NCBI GenBank assembly: GCA_012798145.1
Contig: JAAZNT010000257.1
Location: forward strand, 1 to 15,612
Source: Thermoanaerobaculaceae bacterium
Lineage (GTDB): Bacteria > Acidobacteriota > UBA4820
Length of the DNA stretch: 15,612 bases
Direction of reading: 5' to 3'
Position 1 is the first letter of the stretch. Every line of letters begins with the position of its first letter. Under the pieces are notes generated by a model, which worked only from the letters and a program-made list of their open reading frames with translations, did no database searches and was not told the origin of the DNA. Position numbers and translations under genes: made by a program. Shown piece after piece: positions 1 through 7,300 of this stretch.

Positions 1-34
1 CTTCTTTTGCGGCAAAATTGTTTCTTTCTGTCAT
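1..34 (-). CDS. start of a further operon gene, cut by the window edge
   Basis: After the TAA of the sulfatase-fold gene (38-40), the minus strand has an ATG at 34-32 only 3 bases further on. It opens a frame reading MTERNNFAAKE that runs off the window. The close spacing matches the rest of the operon. Eleven residues are too few to identify a family, and no strong ribosome binding site is visible, so it could also be chance. Confidence 0.4.
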   Translation of the reverse strand, partial: MTERNNFAAKE

Positions 35-37
35 ATT

Positions 38-775
38 TTACAGATATCCCAAAGATCTAAGTTGCTTCTCAATTTCTTCTGCGCTTCCGATGCTTTTTGA
101 AGCCTTTTGTTCTTCATAATTTTTATTTTTCAGAAAATTCTCCATTTTTTCTTTCATCTCTTTTTCTTTGTTCTTGTCAGAAAACGGCTCACCATCTCTA
201 TTAAAAAGAGAGTCCGACTCCAACTTCATTCCCCACTTGTTTTGAACAAAGTCATTTTTCTCAACATAGATAAAATCTTTGTCCCTAATCCCTTTCATAA
301 AATTGTCAACATGCTCTGAAAATGAAAAATCTCTGTTCTTTGTCTTTCCCTCAACCATTTTGAAAAGATCAAAGCCTTCATAATTCTCTTCTTCAACATT
401 AGCAAAACGCCCAATTGTAGGAGCGATGTCAGTGTGTTCCACAATTTCAAAAACTTTTTCCCCGCCATACTTGTTTTTTGGAAACTTAACAAAAAAAGGG
501 ACATTAACTGTTTCGTCAAATAGTTTCTTGTGGGCGCAATAAATATCGTGATCCCCAAGAAGGCATTCTCCGTGGTCGGCAGTAAGAAAAATCAGACTCT
601 CATCAAATATTGACACACTCTTCAATAAATTGAAAAAAATGTTAAGTTGATCGTCAATATACCTTATCGCTCCTTTATAACTTTCAGGAAAGAAAAACAA
701 ATCAACCTTTTGTTCATATTCCTTGAAATAGGGCGAAAACCATCCTTTTTCATCAATCTGCTCCTTGACGCTTTT
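38..775 (-). pseudogene. C-terminal part of a sulfatase-fold (AP superfamily) protein, behind an in-frame stop
   Basis: This is the second half of the sulfatase-fold gene that begins at 1315. It lies in exactly the same frame as the N-terminal part and is separated from it only by the TAA at 776-778. Directly after that stop the frame reads KSVKEQIDEKGWFSPYFKEY and continues without a break. It contains the metal-binding motif TADHGE, the CAHKK and LFDETVNVPFFVKFP blocks and the HTDIAPTI segment, all usual in the second half of PF00884 proteins. The C-terminus has a charged linker and ends in GSAEEIEKQLRSLGYL, a tag shared with two other proteins of this operon. A TTG at 700-698, preceded by AAAGG, could restart translation, but the fragment would lack the nucleophile. 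Most likely it is not active alone unless the stop is read through or is a sequence error. Confidence 0.75.
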
Positions 776-1315
776 TTACGAATTAATCTTTTTTGCCTGA
801 AAATATTTTGATGGGCAGTAATATGGCATATGCGCATCAAAAAAATGCATCCAGAGGAATTTGTCCGATTTTTTTCTGTCGTCAAGCAGCCATTTAAGCC
901 CATTAGATAGAACTTTGTTGGCTTTTCTTCTTTCTCCCAATATTTTTTTGAACAATTTCTTTATTTGGGAATCAGAAACATCAAACAGTTTGTCTTTTTC
1001 GCCTATTTTGTTGCCAAGTTGATTTGCAAGGAAAGATATTCCACATACGCCCTTTGTTTCATAACCCTTTTTTCTTAAAAGTTTATCTATTGAATATTCG
1101 GGAAGTGCAATATCTGAAAAATTTGAATAAACTCCGTGCTGAAAAAGATATTTTGAGGTCAGCATTGTAAAATGTGATGAAAGTGTGTTCTGGCTTTGAG
1201 AAAATGCGTTTTCAAAGCATACCCAATCGTTCTGAGAAGCAAAAAATTTTGGCGCCAAGTCTTTGTTGAAATGGTCTTTTCTTACGCAATCCAAAGTTAT
1301 TAAAATTGCTATCAT
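776..1315 (-). pseudogene. N-terminal part of a sulfatase-fold (AP superfamily) protein, ended by an in-frame TAA
   Basis: The ATG at 1315-1313 overlaps the TGA of the radical SAM gene (ATGA), a sign of translational coupling. The start of the sulfatase fold is clear: a beta strand ending in LDCVRKD (metal ligand D9, with R12 and D14), then AFSQSQNTLSSHFTMLTS, where the nucleophile position is T44. The formylglycine motif C/S-x-P-x-R is absent, so this is not a classical arylsulfatase; related Thr proteins are probably phospho-type hydrolases. Later comes WMHFFDAHMPYYCP, a usual mid-domain block. The frame stops at codon 180 (TAA, 776-778), far short of the usual 400-500 residues, and continues in the same frame to 38. 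Without the stop the product would be 425 residues. A substitution giving TAA, a sequencing error or recoding could explain it. Confidence 0.8.
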
Positions 1316-2343
1316 TGAATTCTTCTCAAATTTTTATATTTTTTTTCATATTCTTCGCTGTTAAGTTTTGGATAAATGATTCTCAGTGTCCTTGTTCTGT
1401 AAAAGTTTATATCAACGCATTTCATAGCCTGAACTTCATTTCCGCAGGCGCAGGTTTTATACGGGCATACTCTAAAATCGGAGCAAAGCTCCGGTATTCC
1501 TTTGGAAATATTCCCAATCTTGCTTTTTTCAATCCTTCTCTTAACAAGGTTTTCAGCCCATTGTTTGCTTATTCTAAAAGCAACTTTCTCTCCAATTTTC
1601 CATTCTGGATTTTTGTCAACTCCGCATCTGTAAATGTCGCCTTTGTGATCAATATAAATGTAATCTTCTCCAGCCCCGCACGCTTTCCCTATGGGGGAAT
1701 CCCTTTCAACAAGCATTCTGTAATAATGATGAGAAAAGAAATATTCTCTCAAAAATTCCTTCTCTTTTTCGGTGTAAGATTTTGGATAAATTTTTCCGTT
1801 ATAATTCCCGTTTAATTCGTTCAAAATAAAGGGAACACCGATATCGTCAAACCTTTTTTTGTATTCTTTTATTTTTTCGAACCTGTCTGGAATTGCAACA
1901 TAACCGATATAAATCAAAACACCCATATCGTTGATTCTTTTCGCCTTTTCAAAAAAACCCTCTAAATCCTCTATAACAGTGTCGTGAAGAGTGCAGCCCA
2001 TTCCGAGTTTCTGAAGGTTGGTCTTTTCAAAAAATCTCTTCATAACTTCCCAATCAGACTGCAAATTTGTCGAAAATGAAACCCCTATAACATTATCGCT
2101 TTTGCTGAGCTCTGCAACGCCATTTTGAAGCTCTTCAGAAAGAAAGAATTCCCCCTCAACCCCAATCCGCAGAACAACCCTATGTTTGCATTTTTTCAGA
2201 GCATCAATTCCAGAATTAAAAAGAGTTGGATTAAATTCCACCTTTCTTTTTGTCCAAACAGCAATGCAGTATGGACATTTCAGATTGCATTTGGTGTATC
2301 TTACTTGCCACCTTATTTTCAAAATTTTATCTGATTCAGCCAT
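1312..2343 (-). CDS. radical SAM protein with SPASM-like C-terminal cysteines
   Basis: Residues 19-26 read CNLKCPYC, the C-x3-C-x2-C motif that binds the radical SAM [4Fe-4S] cluster and AdoMet. The C-terminal half has CGAGEDYIYIDHKGDIYRCG, close to the SPASM start (C-x-AG...I...G...YxC). It is followed by more cysteines in ELCSDFRVCPYKTCACG and MKC, enough for auxiliary Fe-S clusters. SPASM enzymes modify peptides or proteins; one branch (anSME) matures sulfatases. The neighbouring AP-fold proteins lack the Cys/Ser motif that anSME uses, so that role is not supported here and the substrate is unknown. I chose the ATG at 2343 (343 residues), which overlaps the end of the upstream gene by 8 bases, over a TTG four codons earlier; neither has a strong ribosome binding site. 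The end overlaps the next gene as ATGA. Confidence 0.85.
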   Translation of the reverse strand: MAESDKILKIRWQVRYTKCNLKCPYCIAVWTKRKVEFNPTLFNSGIDALKKCKHRVVLRIGVEGEFFLSEELQNGVAELSKSDNVIGVSFSTNLQSDWEVMKRFFEKTNLQKLGMGCTLHDTVIEDLEGFFEKAKRINDMGVLIYIGYVAIPDRFEKIKEYKKRFDDIGVPFILNELNGNYNGKIYPKSYTEKEKEFLREYFFSHHYYRMLVERDSPIGKACGAGEDYIYIDHKGDIYRCGVDKNPEWKIGEKVAFRISKQWAENLVKRRIEKSKIGNISKGIPELCSDFRVCPYKTCACGNEVQAMKCVDINFYRTRTLRIIYPKLNSEEYEKKYKNLRRIQ

Positions 2344-3628
2344 TAAATTTTTCAAGAATTATTTTTGAAACATCTTCAATGTGCGGTTTCTTTGAAAACT
2401 CTTTATCCGTTATCAAAAATGCGTCATCCCTTGTGTGCATTCCGCTGAAATGGGTTTTATCAAATGGCTCTTTGGCTTTGGGGTTTCCTTTGAGGTCAAA
2501 TCCATAATTTGAAAGGAGAACAATATCTGGAGCAAGATCCAAATAATCTCCCTCATAAATATCTTCTTTGAAGAAAAAACTTTTAATGACCTTTTTTCCA
2601 TTCCTTTCAAGAGAAGCGAAAAGATTTTTTAAATCCTCTTTAATTTTTGGAACATCTTTTTCTTCAACGCTTCCCTTTGGATACTTCCCTTTCCTATGGA
2701 TGTAAATTCTGGAAGGATCCATCGCAAATGCTATTGTTTCTTTAGCCATTTTGCCAAATTCAGAGGGCGGGTCTTCTTCCCACTTCAAGAATCCATTTTG
2801 AACAAGGATTCTGTTTAAGTAAACTTCTTCCTCTATTTGTGTAAATCCGTGGTCGCTCATCATCATCACAAAATCTTTATCATTTGTTTTGTCAAGAATT
2901 TCACCCACCGCTTCATCAACTTTTTGGTAAAATCTCATCGCACTCTCATACCTTTCAGCGTTTTCGTCAACAATTGCGTCAAATTCAAAATGCTGAAGAC
3001 GGTCTGTGTCGGTTATAACTGCGACAAAAAGGTCGCATTGCTCATCCCACAACTCTGAAAAAACTTTTTTCCTTTTTTCAAGGGTTTCAAAAAGGTCTTT
3101 GTAGAAAAAATCTTTGTCTTTCGCTCTTGTTGTGTCAACATCAATCCTGTAATCCATTGATTTCAGTTTCTCGTAAAGACTCTGCGGATAAACAGATTTT
3201 TTTAAGTCAATAGCGACAAAGCCAGAAATCAGTATCCCTTTATGCTCCCTTGCGGGATATGTTCCGGGAAGATTTAAGATCGAACTCTTTTTGTCTTTCT
3301 CGCCAATTCTGTCCCAAATTGTTTTTTCTTTCAAAGAAAGATAATTTGGAAAAGAGATGGAATAAGAATTTGGCTTCAATTCGGTAAAACCGAAAATTCC
3401 ATGCCTTGCAGGATTTGTTCCCGTCATAAATGAAGCCCAAGATACCGATGAGATTTCAGGAAGAGAAGCATCCATCTGATATAATCTGCTTGATTTCACA
3501 AGTTTTTTGATGTTGGGACAAATACCTTTATCCATAAGTTTTTTAAGGAGAGTTTGTGGAACTCCGTCAAGACCAATCATAACAACTCTCGGTTCTCTTT
3601 TCTTCAAAATATTTTTAAGAAAACTCAT
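2336..3628 (-). CDS. AP-superfamily phosphodiesterase/nucleotide pyrophosphatase-like hydrolase (first copy)
   Basis: This is a 430-residue intact member of the type I phosphodiesterase/nucleotide pyrophosphatase group (PF01663-like). Visible blocks are VVMIGLDGVP (metal ligand D21), LPEISSVSWASFMTG with a Ser nucleophile candidate at S60, DTDRLQHFEFD (metal-binding D and H), MMMSDHGF (the DH pair) and HFSGMHTRDDAFLI (the last His ligand). No signal peptide or membrane segment is seen, so it is probably cytoplasmic. The ATG at 3628 lies one base after the stop of the PHP gene; a TTG at 3655 is possible but would overlap that gene. It is a distant paralogue of the gene at 6479, which has a Thr at the nucleophile position. 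The substrate cannot be read from sequence; phosphate or sulfate esters and pyrophosphates are candidates. Confidence 0.85.
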   Translation of the reverse strand: MSFLKNILKKREPRVVMIGLDGVPQTLLKKLMDKGICPNIKKLVKSSRLYQMDASLPEISSVSWASFMTGTNPARHGIFGFTELKPNSYSISFPNYLSLKEKTIWDRIGEKDKKSSILNLPGTYPAREHKGILISGFVAIDLKKSVYPQSLYEKLKSMDYRIDVDTTRAKDKDFFYKDLFETLEKRKKVFSELWDEQCDLFVAVITDTDRLQHFEFDAIVDENAERYESAMRFYQKVDEAVGEILDKTNDKDFVMMMSDHGFTQIEEEVYLNRILVQNGFLKWEEDPPSEFGKMAKETIAFAMDPSRIYIHRKGKYPKGSVEEKDVPKIKEDLKNLFASLERNGKKVIKSFFFKEDIYEGDYLDLAPDIVLLSNYGFDLKGNPKAKEPFDKTHFSGMHTRDDAFLITDKEFSKKPHIEDVSKIILEKFNG

Positions 3629-3629
3629 T

Positions 3630-4475
3630 TTAAGCCCGCTCTTCAATTCTTTCAAAAAACTTTTCCGCCACCCACAAAGGCACTTTCATACTTCCCTCAC
3701 CGACGCCGATAAATATATTGGGGCGATTGCTTCCGTGAAAATCACTTCCTCCTGTGACAATAAGATCAAGTTCGTTTGCGATAGCGATAAGATTCTCCTC
3801 GTCTTCTTTGGTGTGATTCCTGTAAAAACACTCAACGCCTTCAAGCCCGCTTTCTTTCAAAGATTTTATAACTTCTTTTATTTCGCTGTAATTGAGTTTT
3901 AAAGAAAGAGGATGCGCCAAAACTGGAACGCCTCCGCTTTCCAAAATCATCTTTATCGCCTCTTTCGGCTCAAACCTGAATTTGTCAACATAACAACAGG
4001 CGCCCTTTGCAAGGTAAAGGTCAAACGCTTCCTGCGTTGATTTCACATATCCCTTCTTTAGCATCACAGAAGCAAAATGAGGCCTTCCAACAACTTTGTT
4101 GTCCGCTTCTTTCAAAACATCATCATAAGTTATCTCAAAACCTTTTTCATTCAACTTTTGAATTATTTTGGGATTTCTATCTTCTCTCGCCTGCCTCAAA
4201 ATTTTGAGTTTTTCATTCAATTGCGCGCTTTTATGGTCAACATTGTATCCCAAAATATGCATAGTTTTTTCTTTAAATTCCGCTGAAACCTCTACTCCTC
4301 TTGCGAACTTTACATTTCTTTGTTTTGCGCTGCTTAACGCTTCATCAATGCCTTCAACGGTGTCGTGGTCTGTCATAGCAAGATGGGTTATCCCTTGAGA
4401 AACCGCAAAATCTATAAGTTCAGAAGGAGTTAAAGTTCCGTCTGAAAAAGATGAATGAGTGTGAAGGTCTATCAA
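3630..4475 (-). CDS. PHP-domain phosphoesterase (RNase AM/YciV-like 3',5'-bisphosphate nucleotidase)
   Basis: This is a 281-residue PHP protein of the YciV/TrpH type. Metal-binding motifs appear in order: [12 protein letters not shown] at the N-terminus, [32 protein letters not shown] and GSDFHG near the C-terminus. Length and motif order match the family that removes the 3' phosphate from 3',5'-bisphosphate nucleotides such as pAp and trims RNA 5' ends (RNase AM). The start is TTG at 4475-4473, which shares bases with the TGA of the APS kinase gene (TTGA), so translation is coupled. No in-frame ATG fits the conserved N-terminus. Next to a PAPS-making kinase, removal of pAp left by sulfotransferases is the most natural role; this is inference. 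A general RNA or nucleotide role is the alternative. Confidence 0.88.
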   Translation of the reverse strand: MIDLHTHSSFSDGTLTPSELIDFAVSQGITHLAMTDHDTVEGIDEALSSAKQRNVKFARGVEVSAEFKEKTMHILGYNVDHKSAQLNEKLKILRQAREDRNPKIIQKLNEKGFEITYDDVLKEADNKVVGRPHFASVMLKKGYVKSTQEAFDLYLAKGACCYVDKFRFEPKEAIKMILESGGVPVLAHPLSLKLNYSEIKEVIKSLKESGLEGVECFYRNHTKEDEENLIAIANELDLIVTGGSDFHGSNRPNIFIGVGEGSMKVPLWVAEKFFERIEERA

Positions 4476-5086
4476 CCCAAATACCCCAAATCTTTTAATC
4501 TTTTTGCAACTTCCTCTTCCTCTTCTTCAGTGTAATCTGCGGAAGGGTCAACGGGAATAAGTTTCATCATTTCAAGCGTTTTGATTATTTTATTCAGTGA
4601 TGTCTCAACGCTTTCTTCTCCTGTTTTGCAAACCACTTCGGGATTTAGAGGCGGCTCGTAGGGATCTGAAACCCCAGTGAAATTCTTAATTTCTCCAGCA
4701 AGCGCTTTTTTATACAATCCTTTAACATCCCTTTCTGTAAGTTTTTCTATTGAGCATTCGCAATAAACTTCAACGAAAGCAGCCCTTTCTTCAACAGATT
4801 TCCTTACTTCGTCTCTAATTTCCCTATATGGAGAAATTGCAGCAGTAATTGCGCAAACTCCGTTTCTTGAAAGAAGTTTCGCCACATATCCAATCCTTCT
4901 TATGTTTGTGTCCCTGTCTTCCTTTGAAAATCCAAGCCCTTTTGAAAGGTTTGTCCTCACTTCGTCTCCGTCAAGAACTTCAACCTTGACGCCCCTTTCA
5001 AGAAGACGCTCTTCAACAAGTTTTGACAAAGTTGATTTTCCTGAACCTGAAAGCCCTGTGAACCATAAAACAAATCCTTTGTTCAT
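4472..5086 (-). CDS. cysC: adenylylsulfate (APS) kinase with a charged C-terminal tag
   Basis: The enzyme phosphorylates APS with ATP to give PAPS, the sulfuryl donor. The P-loop is GLSGSGKST (residues 11-19). It is followed by LDGDEVR, the [16 protein letters not shown] block, AAISPYR, the [17 protein letters not shown] strand and lid, and [11 protein letters not shown], all diagnostic of CysC. The core ends near residue 175. The remaining part is a linker and [20 protein letters not shown], which is not part of the kinase fold and recurs in two other proteins of this operon. The ATG at 5086 has GGAG six bases upstream; a TTG at 5104 is less likely. There is no ATP sulfurylase or sulfotransferase in the window, so those must lie elsewhere. 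The end is coupled to the PHP gene by a TTGA overlap. Confidence 0.93.
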   Translation of the reverse strand: MNKGFVLWFTGLSGSGKSTLSKLVEERLLERGVKVEVLDGDEVRTNLSKGLGFSKEDRDTNIRRIGYVAKLLSRNGVCAITAAISPYREIRDEVRKSVEERAAFVEVYCECSIEKLTERDVKGLYKKALAGEIKNFTGVSDPYEPPLNPEVVCKTGEESVETSLNKIIKTLEMMKLIPVDPSADYTEEEEEEVAKRLKDLGYLG

Positions 5087-5096
5087 CTTTTCTCCT

Positions 5097-5198
5097 TTAC
5101 TCAATAATTTTTCCGATCATTCCTTCTTCTTTTTTTATTCCATATACATTCAACACAGTCGGAGCAAAATCATAAATAGAAATGTTTTCCCTTTTTCA
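5097..5198 (-). other. in-frame continuation of the AP hydrolase after TGA
   Basis: After the TGA at 5198-5196 the same frame runs for 32 codons to a TAA at 5099-5097. It reads KRENISIYDFAPTVLNVYGI and then a segment with MIGK. This is the usual C-terminus of this hydrolase group (x-ISIYDxAPTVLxxxGI...MxG+), so it was coding until recently or still is. The new TAA falls just before the ribosome binding site of the APS kinase gene, which is the spacing expected in this operon. A single GGA to TGA change would create the stop. Confidence 0.75.
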
Positions 5199-6479
5199 CG
5201 CTTTTACTCCTTTTCCCTTCATAATGAAAAGTCCGTATTGAGCGTGGTTTGCGTCATCTGGTCCTGTGTCGTTTTCAAATGTATGTATTTTACCCCCGCC
5301 AACGCTTCCTGCGCTTCTCCAATTGAGGTTTCCAAAAAACACGATCAAATCAGGAGGGATGTTCTTCACATCTCTATAGATTTCTTCCGGCTTGTAAACT
5401 TTTGTGCCTATTGGGTTTCCCTTTTCGTCGCCCAAGTTTTCAAGTTTCTCTTTTATTTGATCTCTGACTTTTTCATATTCATTTTTTGGAATTATTCCTT
5501 CCGGCTCTCTTCCTTCAACATTCATAAAAATCCTTGAGTAGTATCCCCCTTCGCCCCAGCATAAAGTTTTTTTCCAATCAATGTCTGCAGTTTTAAGTTT
5601 CTGCTGTTTCTGCGGTTCTGTTTTGAGTTTCAGCATCTCTTCTTTTCTGAAGAATTCATTGACGCAAATTGCGCCCACCATTGTCTGCGCGCCGTGGTCA
5701 GAAACAACAAAAACAACTGTGTCATCATCAAGCATTTTGAGGACAGAACCGATTTCATTGTCAAGGTATATGTAGTAATCTCTTATCGCAAATTCATATT
5801 TGTGACCCTTTTCATAAAGACGGTGGTTTTTGTCGTGGTATCTCCAAAAAGCGTGGTGTATCCTGTCAACTCCCATTTCAACGAACACAAAAAAATCCCA
5901 CTCCTTTGATTTTACAAAATCCCTGACAACCATAAACCTTCTTTTTGTCATTTCATAAATTTGCTTCAAAAGTTCATCCTTGTTGTCGGTTCTGAACTCT
6001 TTGACATCAATTATATAATCGCCGCCTGCGGCAAAATCTATCTCTTTTGCAACTGATTCAGGATATGTCCAAACCCCACTTTTGTCTGGGGTGAGAAAGC
6101 ATCCCGCCATTATACCGTTAATTGGCTTTGGCGGATAACTTTGGGGAACGCTTAAAACTATTGATGTAAGTCTGTTTCTGGAAAGAATCTGCCACAATGT
6201 TTTCTCTTTCACATAAGCGCCATTTGCAAAGTAAAGTTCTTCATATCCGTAAGATTTTCTGTTTCTGAACCCATAAAACCCGAGTTGTCCGGGATCTTTG
6301 CTTGTCATCATTGATGTCCATGCTGGAACTGTGATTGGGGGAAGAGTTGACTCCATTTTTCCCCACGCCCCCTGTTCCATCAAAGAGGATAGATTTGGAA
6401 GTTCTTTTCTCCATTCGTCAAAAACCAAAGACGGCTCAAAGCAGTCTATGCCGAACACAAAGACCTTTTTGTTATTCAT
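5196..6479 (-). CDS. AP-superfamily phosphodiesterase-like hydrolase (second copy), C-terminus cut by an in-frame TGA
   Basis: The 427 residues to the first stop carry FVFGIDCFEP (metal ligand D12), STLPPITVPAWTSMMTSKDP with nucleophile T50, GVDRIHHAFWRYHD (metal-binding D and H), VVSDHGAQ (DH pair) and KIHTFENDTG (last His ligand). This is the nucleotide pyrophosphatase/phosphodiesterase group with a large cap region; no signal peptide is seen. GGAG lies five to six bases before the ATG at 6479. The frame is stopped by TGA at 5198-5196 right after FIMKGKGVKA. In this family a final helix-strand block normally follows, and that block is present in the same frame down to 5097. All catalytic motifs are upstream of the stop, so the short form might still fold, though with a missing conserved end. 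Confidence 0.85.
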   Translation of the reverse strand: MNNKKVFVFGIDCFEPSLVFDEWRKELPNLSSLMEQGAWGKMESTLPPITVPAWTSMMTSKDPGQLGFYGFRNRKSYGYEELYFANGAYVKEKTLWQILSRNRLTSIVLSVPQSYPPKPINGIMAGCFLTPDKSGVWTYPESVAKEIDFAAGGDYIIDVKEFRTDNKDELLKQIYEMTKRRFMVVRDFVKSKEWDFFVFVEMGVDRIHHAFWRYHDKNHRLYEKGHKYEFAIRDYYIYLDNEIGSVLKMLDDDTVVFVVSDHGAQTMVGAICVNEFFRKEEMLKLKTEPQKQQKLKTADIDWKKTLCWGEGGYYSRIFMNVEGREPEGIIPKNEYEKVRDQIKEKLENLGDEKGNPIGTKVYKPEEIYRDVKNIPPDLIVFFGNLNWRSAGSVGGGKIHTFENDTGPDDANHAQYGLFIMKGKGVKA

Positions 6480-6517
6480 TTTTTCTCCAGATTTTCAGAA
6501 AGGGCTAAAAGAATTTG

Positions 6518-6733
6518 CTAAAAATAGCCCATACTCTTAAGGCGTTTTCTTATTGCCTCTATTTCTTTTGCGGATAAGTTAGAAGATTCCTTTGAAATTT
6601 CCTGATGAGAGACGAGATCTCTTAAAACATAGACAACAAACTCAGTCACTGATGAGAAACCGCTTCCCTCTATTGAAACTTTCAATTTTTCATAAAGCGG
6701 CTTCGGAATCTTTATTGTAACTTTATTTTCCAA
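6518..6733 (-). CDS. ribbon-helix-helix (CopG/Arc-like) DNA-binding protein with a C-terminal tag
   Basis: This is a 71-residue protein. Residues 3-9 (NKVTIKI) form the DNA-contacting strand, followed by PKPLYEKLKVSIEGSGFSS and VTEFVVYVLRDLV, the two helices of a ribbon-helix-helix dimer. After this domain comes a Ser-rich linker and LSAKEIEAIRKRLKSMGYF, the same kind of tag found on APS kinase and the sulfatase-fold protein. The start is TTG at 6733; no ATG fits, and AGAGG lies eight bases upstream, overlapping the stop of the DUF3887 gene. Its place as the second gene, close behind the promoter, suggests an autoregulator of the operon. That role is inferred; the operator is not identified. 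Confidence 0.82.
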   Translation of the reverse strand: MENKVTIKIPKPLYEKLKVSIEGSGFSSVTEFVVYVLRDLVSHQEISKESSNLSAKEIEAIRKRLKSMGYF

Positions 6734-6745
6734 AAAACGAACCTC

Positions 6746-7180
6746 TCAACCGCCCTGCTGATTTTGCTCTTCAGATTGTTTTGCCGCAGCCTGAGGGGCT
6801 CCGCCTTTGTGGTCTTTTACTTGAAAGCCAGCGATTTTTCCGGTGCTGTCAACAGCAATATGAAGGTCAACAAGCCCTTTTTCAAACTTGCATACGGTTA
6901 CAACCAAAGTGAAGTCGTTTTTGAATTCCGCTTTGCTTTCTTTGAACTCAACAAATTTGCCCGCTTTTGAAGTGAGTTGATTCCACACGCTCTGCAAATT
7001 CTCTGGCTTTACCTTAAAACCGAGGTCAGAACTCAAAGAAAGATACGCTTTTTGAAAATCGCCCTTGCTCATAGCGGAAACAAAATCCTCCGCCTTCTGA
7101 GACATTGGGTCTTGGGCAAAAAGCGTGAAAGTTCCAAAAACCAAAGCCAAAACAACCGCAACTTTTAAAACAAGCTTCAT
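6746..7180 (-). CDS. secreted DUF3887-like protein
   Basis: The 144 residues start with a signal peptide (MKLVLKV, then a hydrophobic stretch ending TLFA before QDP), with likely cleavage by signal peptidase I near residue 22. The mature part, AEDFVSAMSKGDFQKAYLSL to DSTGKIAGFQV, matches the small alpha+beta DUF3887 fold, in which a helical start and an antiparallel sheet form a cone-like domain. The Gln/Gly-rich tail looks disordered. The enzymatic role, if any, is unknown; in other proteins this domain precedes hydrolases. I chose the ATG at 7180 because GAGGAG lies nine bases upstream and because it starts the signal peptide; a longer frame to 7267 would include the promoter. It is the first gene of the operon. 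Confidence 0.8.
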   Translation of the reverse strand: MKLVLKVAVVLALVFGTFTLFAQDPMSQKAEDFVSAMSKGDFQKAYLSLSSDLGFKVKPENLQSVWNQLTSKAGKFVEFKESKAEFKNDFTLVVTVCKFEKGLVDLHIAVDSTGKIAGFQVKDHKGGAPQAAAKQSEEQNQQGG

Positions 7181-7226
7181 TTTAAAAATCTCCTCTAACA
7201 AACCTGACCTTACTCGGTCAACAGAA

Positions 7227-7255
7227 ATATTACAAAAAAATGTTCCAAGTGTCAA
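7227..7255 (-). promoter_or_regulatory. sigma70-type promoter of the long operon
   Basis: On the minus strand TTGACA (7255-7250) and TAATAT (7232-7227) are separated by exactly 17 bases. Transcription would begin near 7220, leaving about 40 bases of leader before the ATG at 7180. The TTGACA box matches consensus fully and the TAATAT box in five of six positions. No other promoter of this quality was seen for the genes down to position 1. Confidence 0.75.
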
Positions 7256-7300
7256 TACTGAAATCATTCAACAAAAGTTTAAAAAGATAATTCCCCATTT

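Noticed and set aside
776..1315. A complete short sulfatase as a separate gene
   Set aside because: It lacks the DHGE metal motif and the C-terminal half, which lies in the same frame right behind the stop.
1306..1815. Plus-strand reading frame opposite the radical SAM gene, and other long plus-strand frames
   Set aside because: They lie opposite well-supported minus-strand genes, have Phe/Ser/Leu-rich composition typical of antisense frames, and no ribosome binding sites.
5196..5198. UGA read as glycine or another amino acid (alternative genetic code)
   Set aside because: The restored family position would suit Gly, but the radical SAM, first AP, APS kinase, methyltransferase and other genes end in TGA that overlaps or adjoins the next start, and only one gene shows an internal TGA. 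The other internal stop is TAA.
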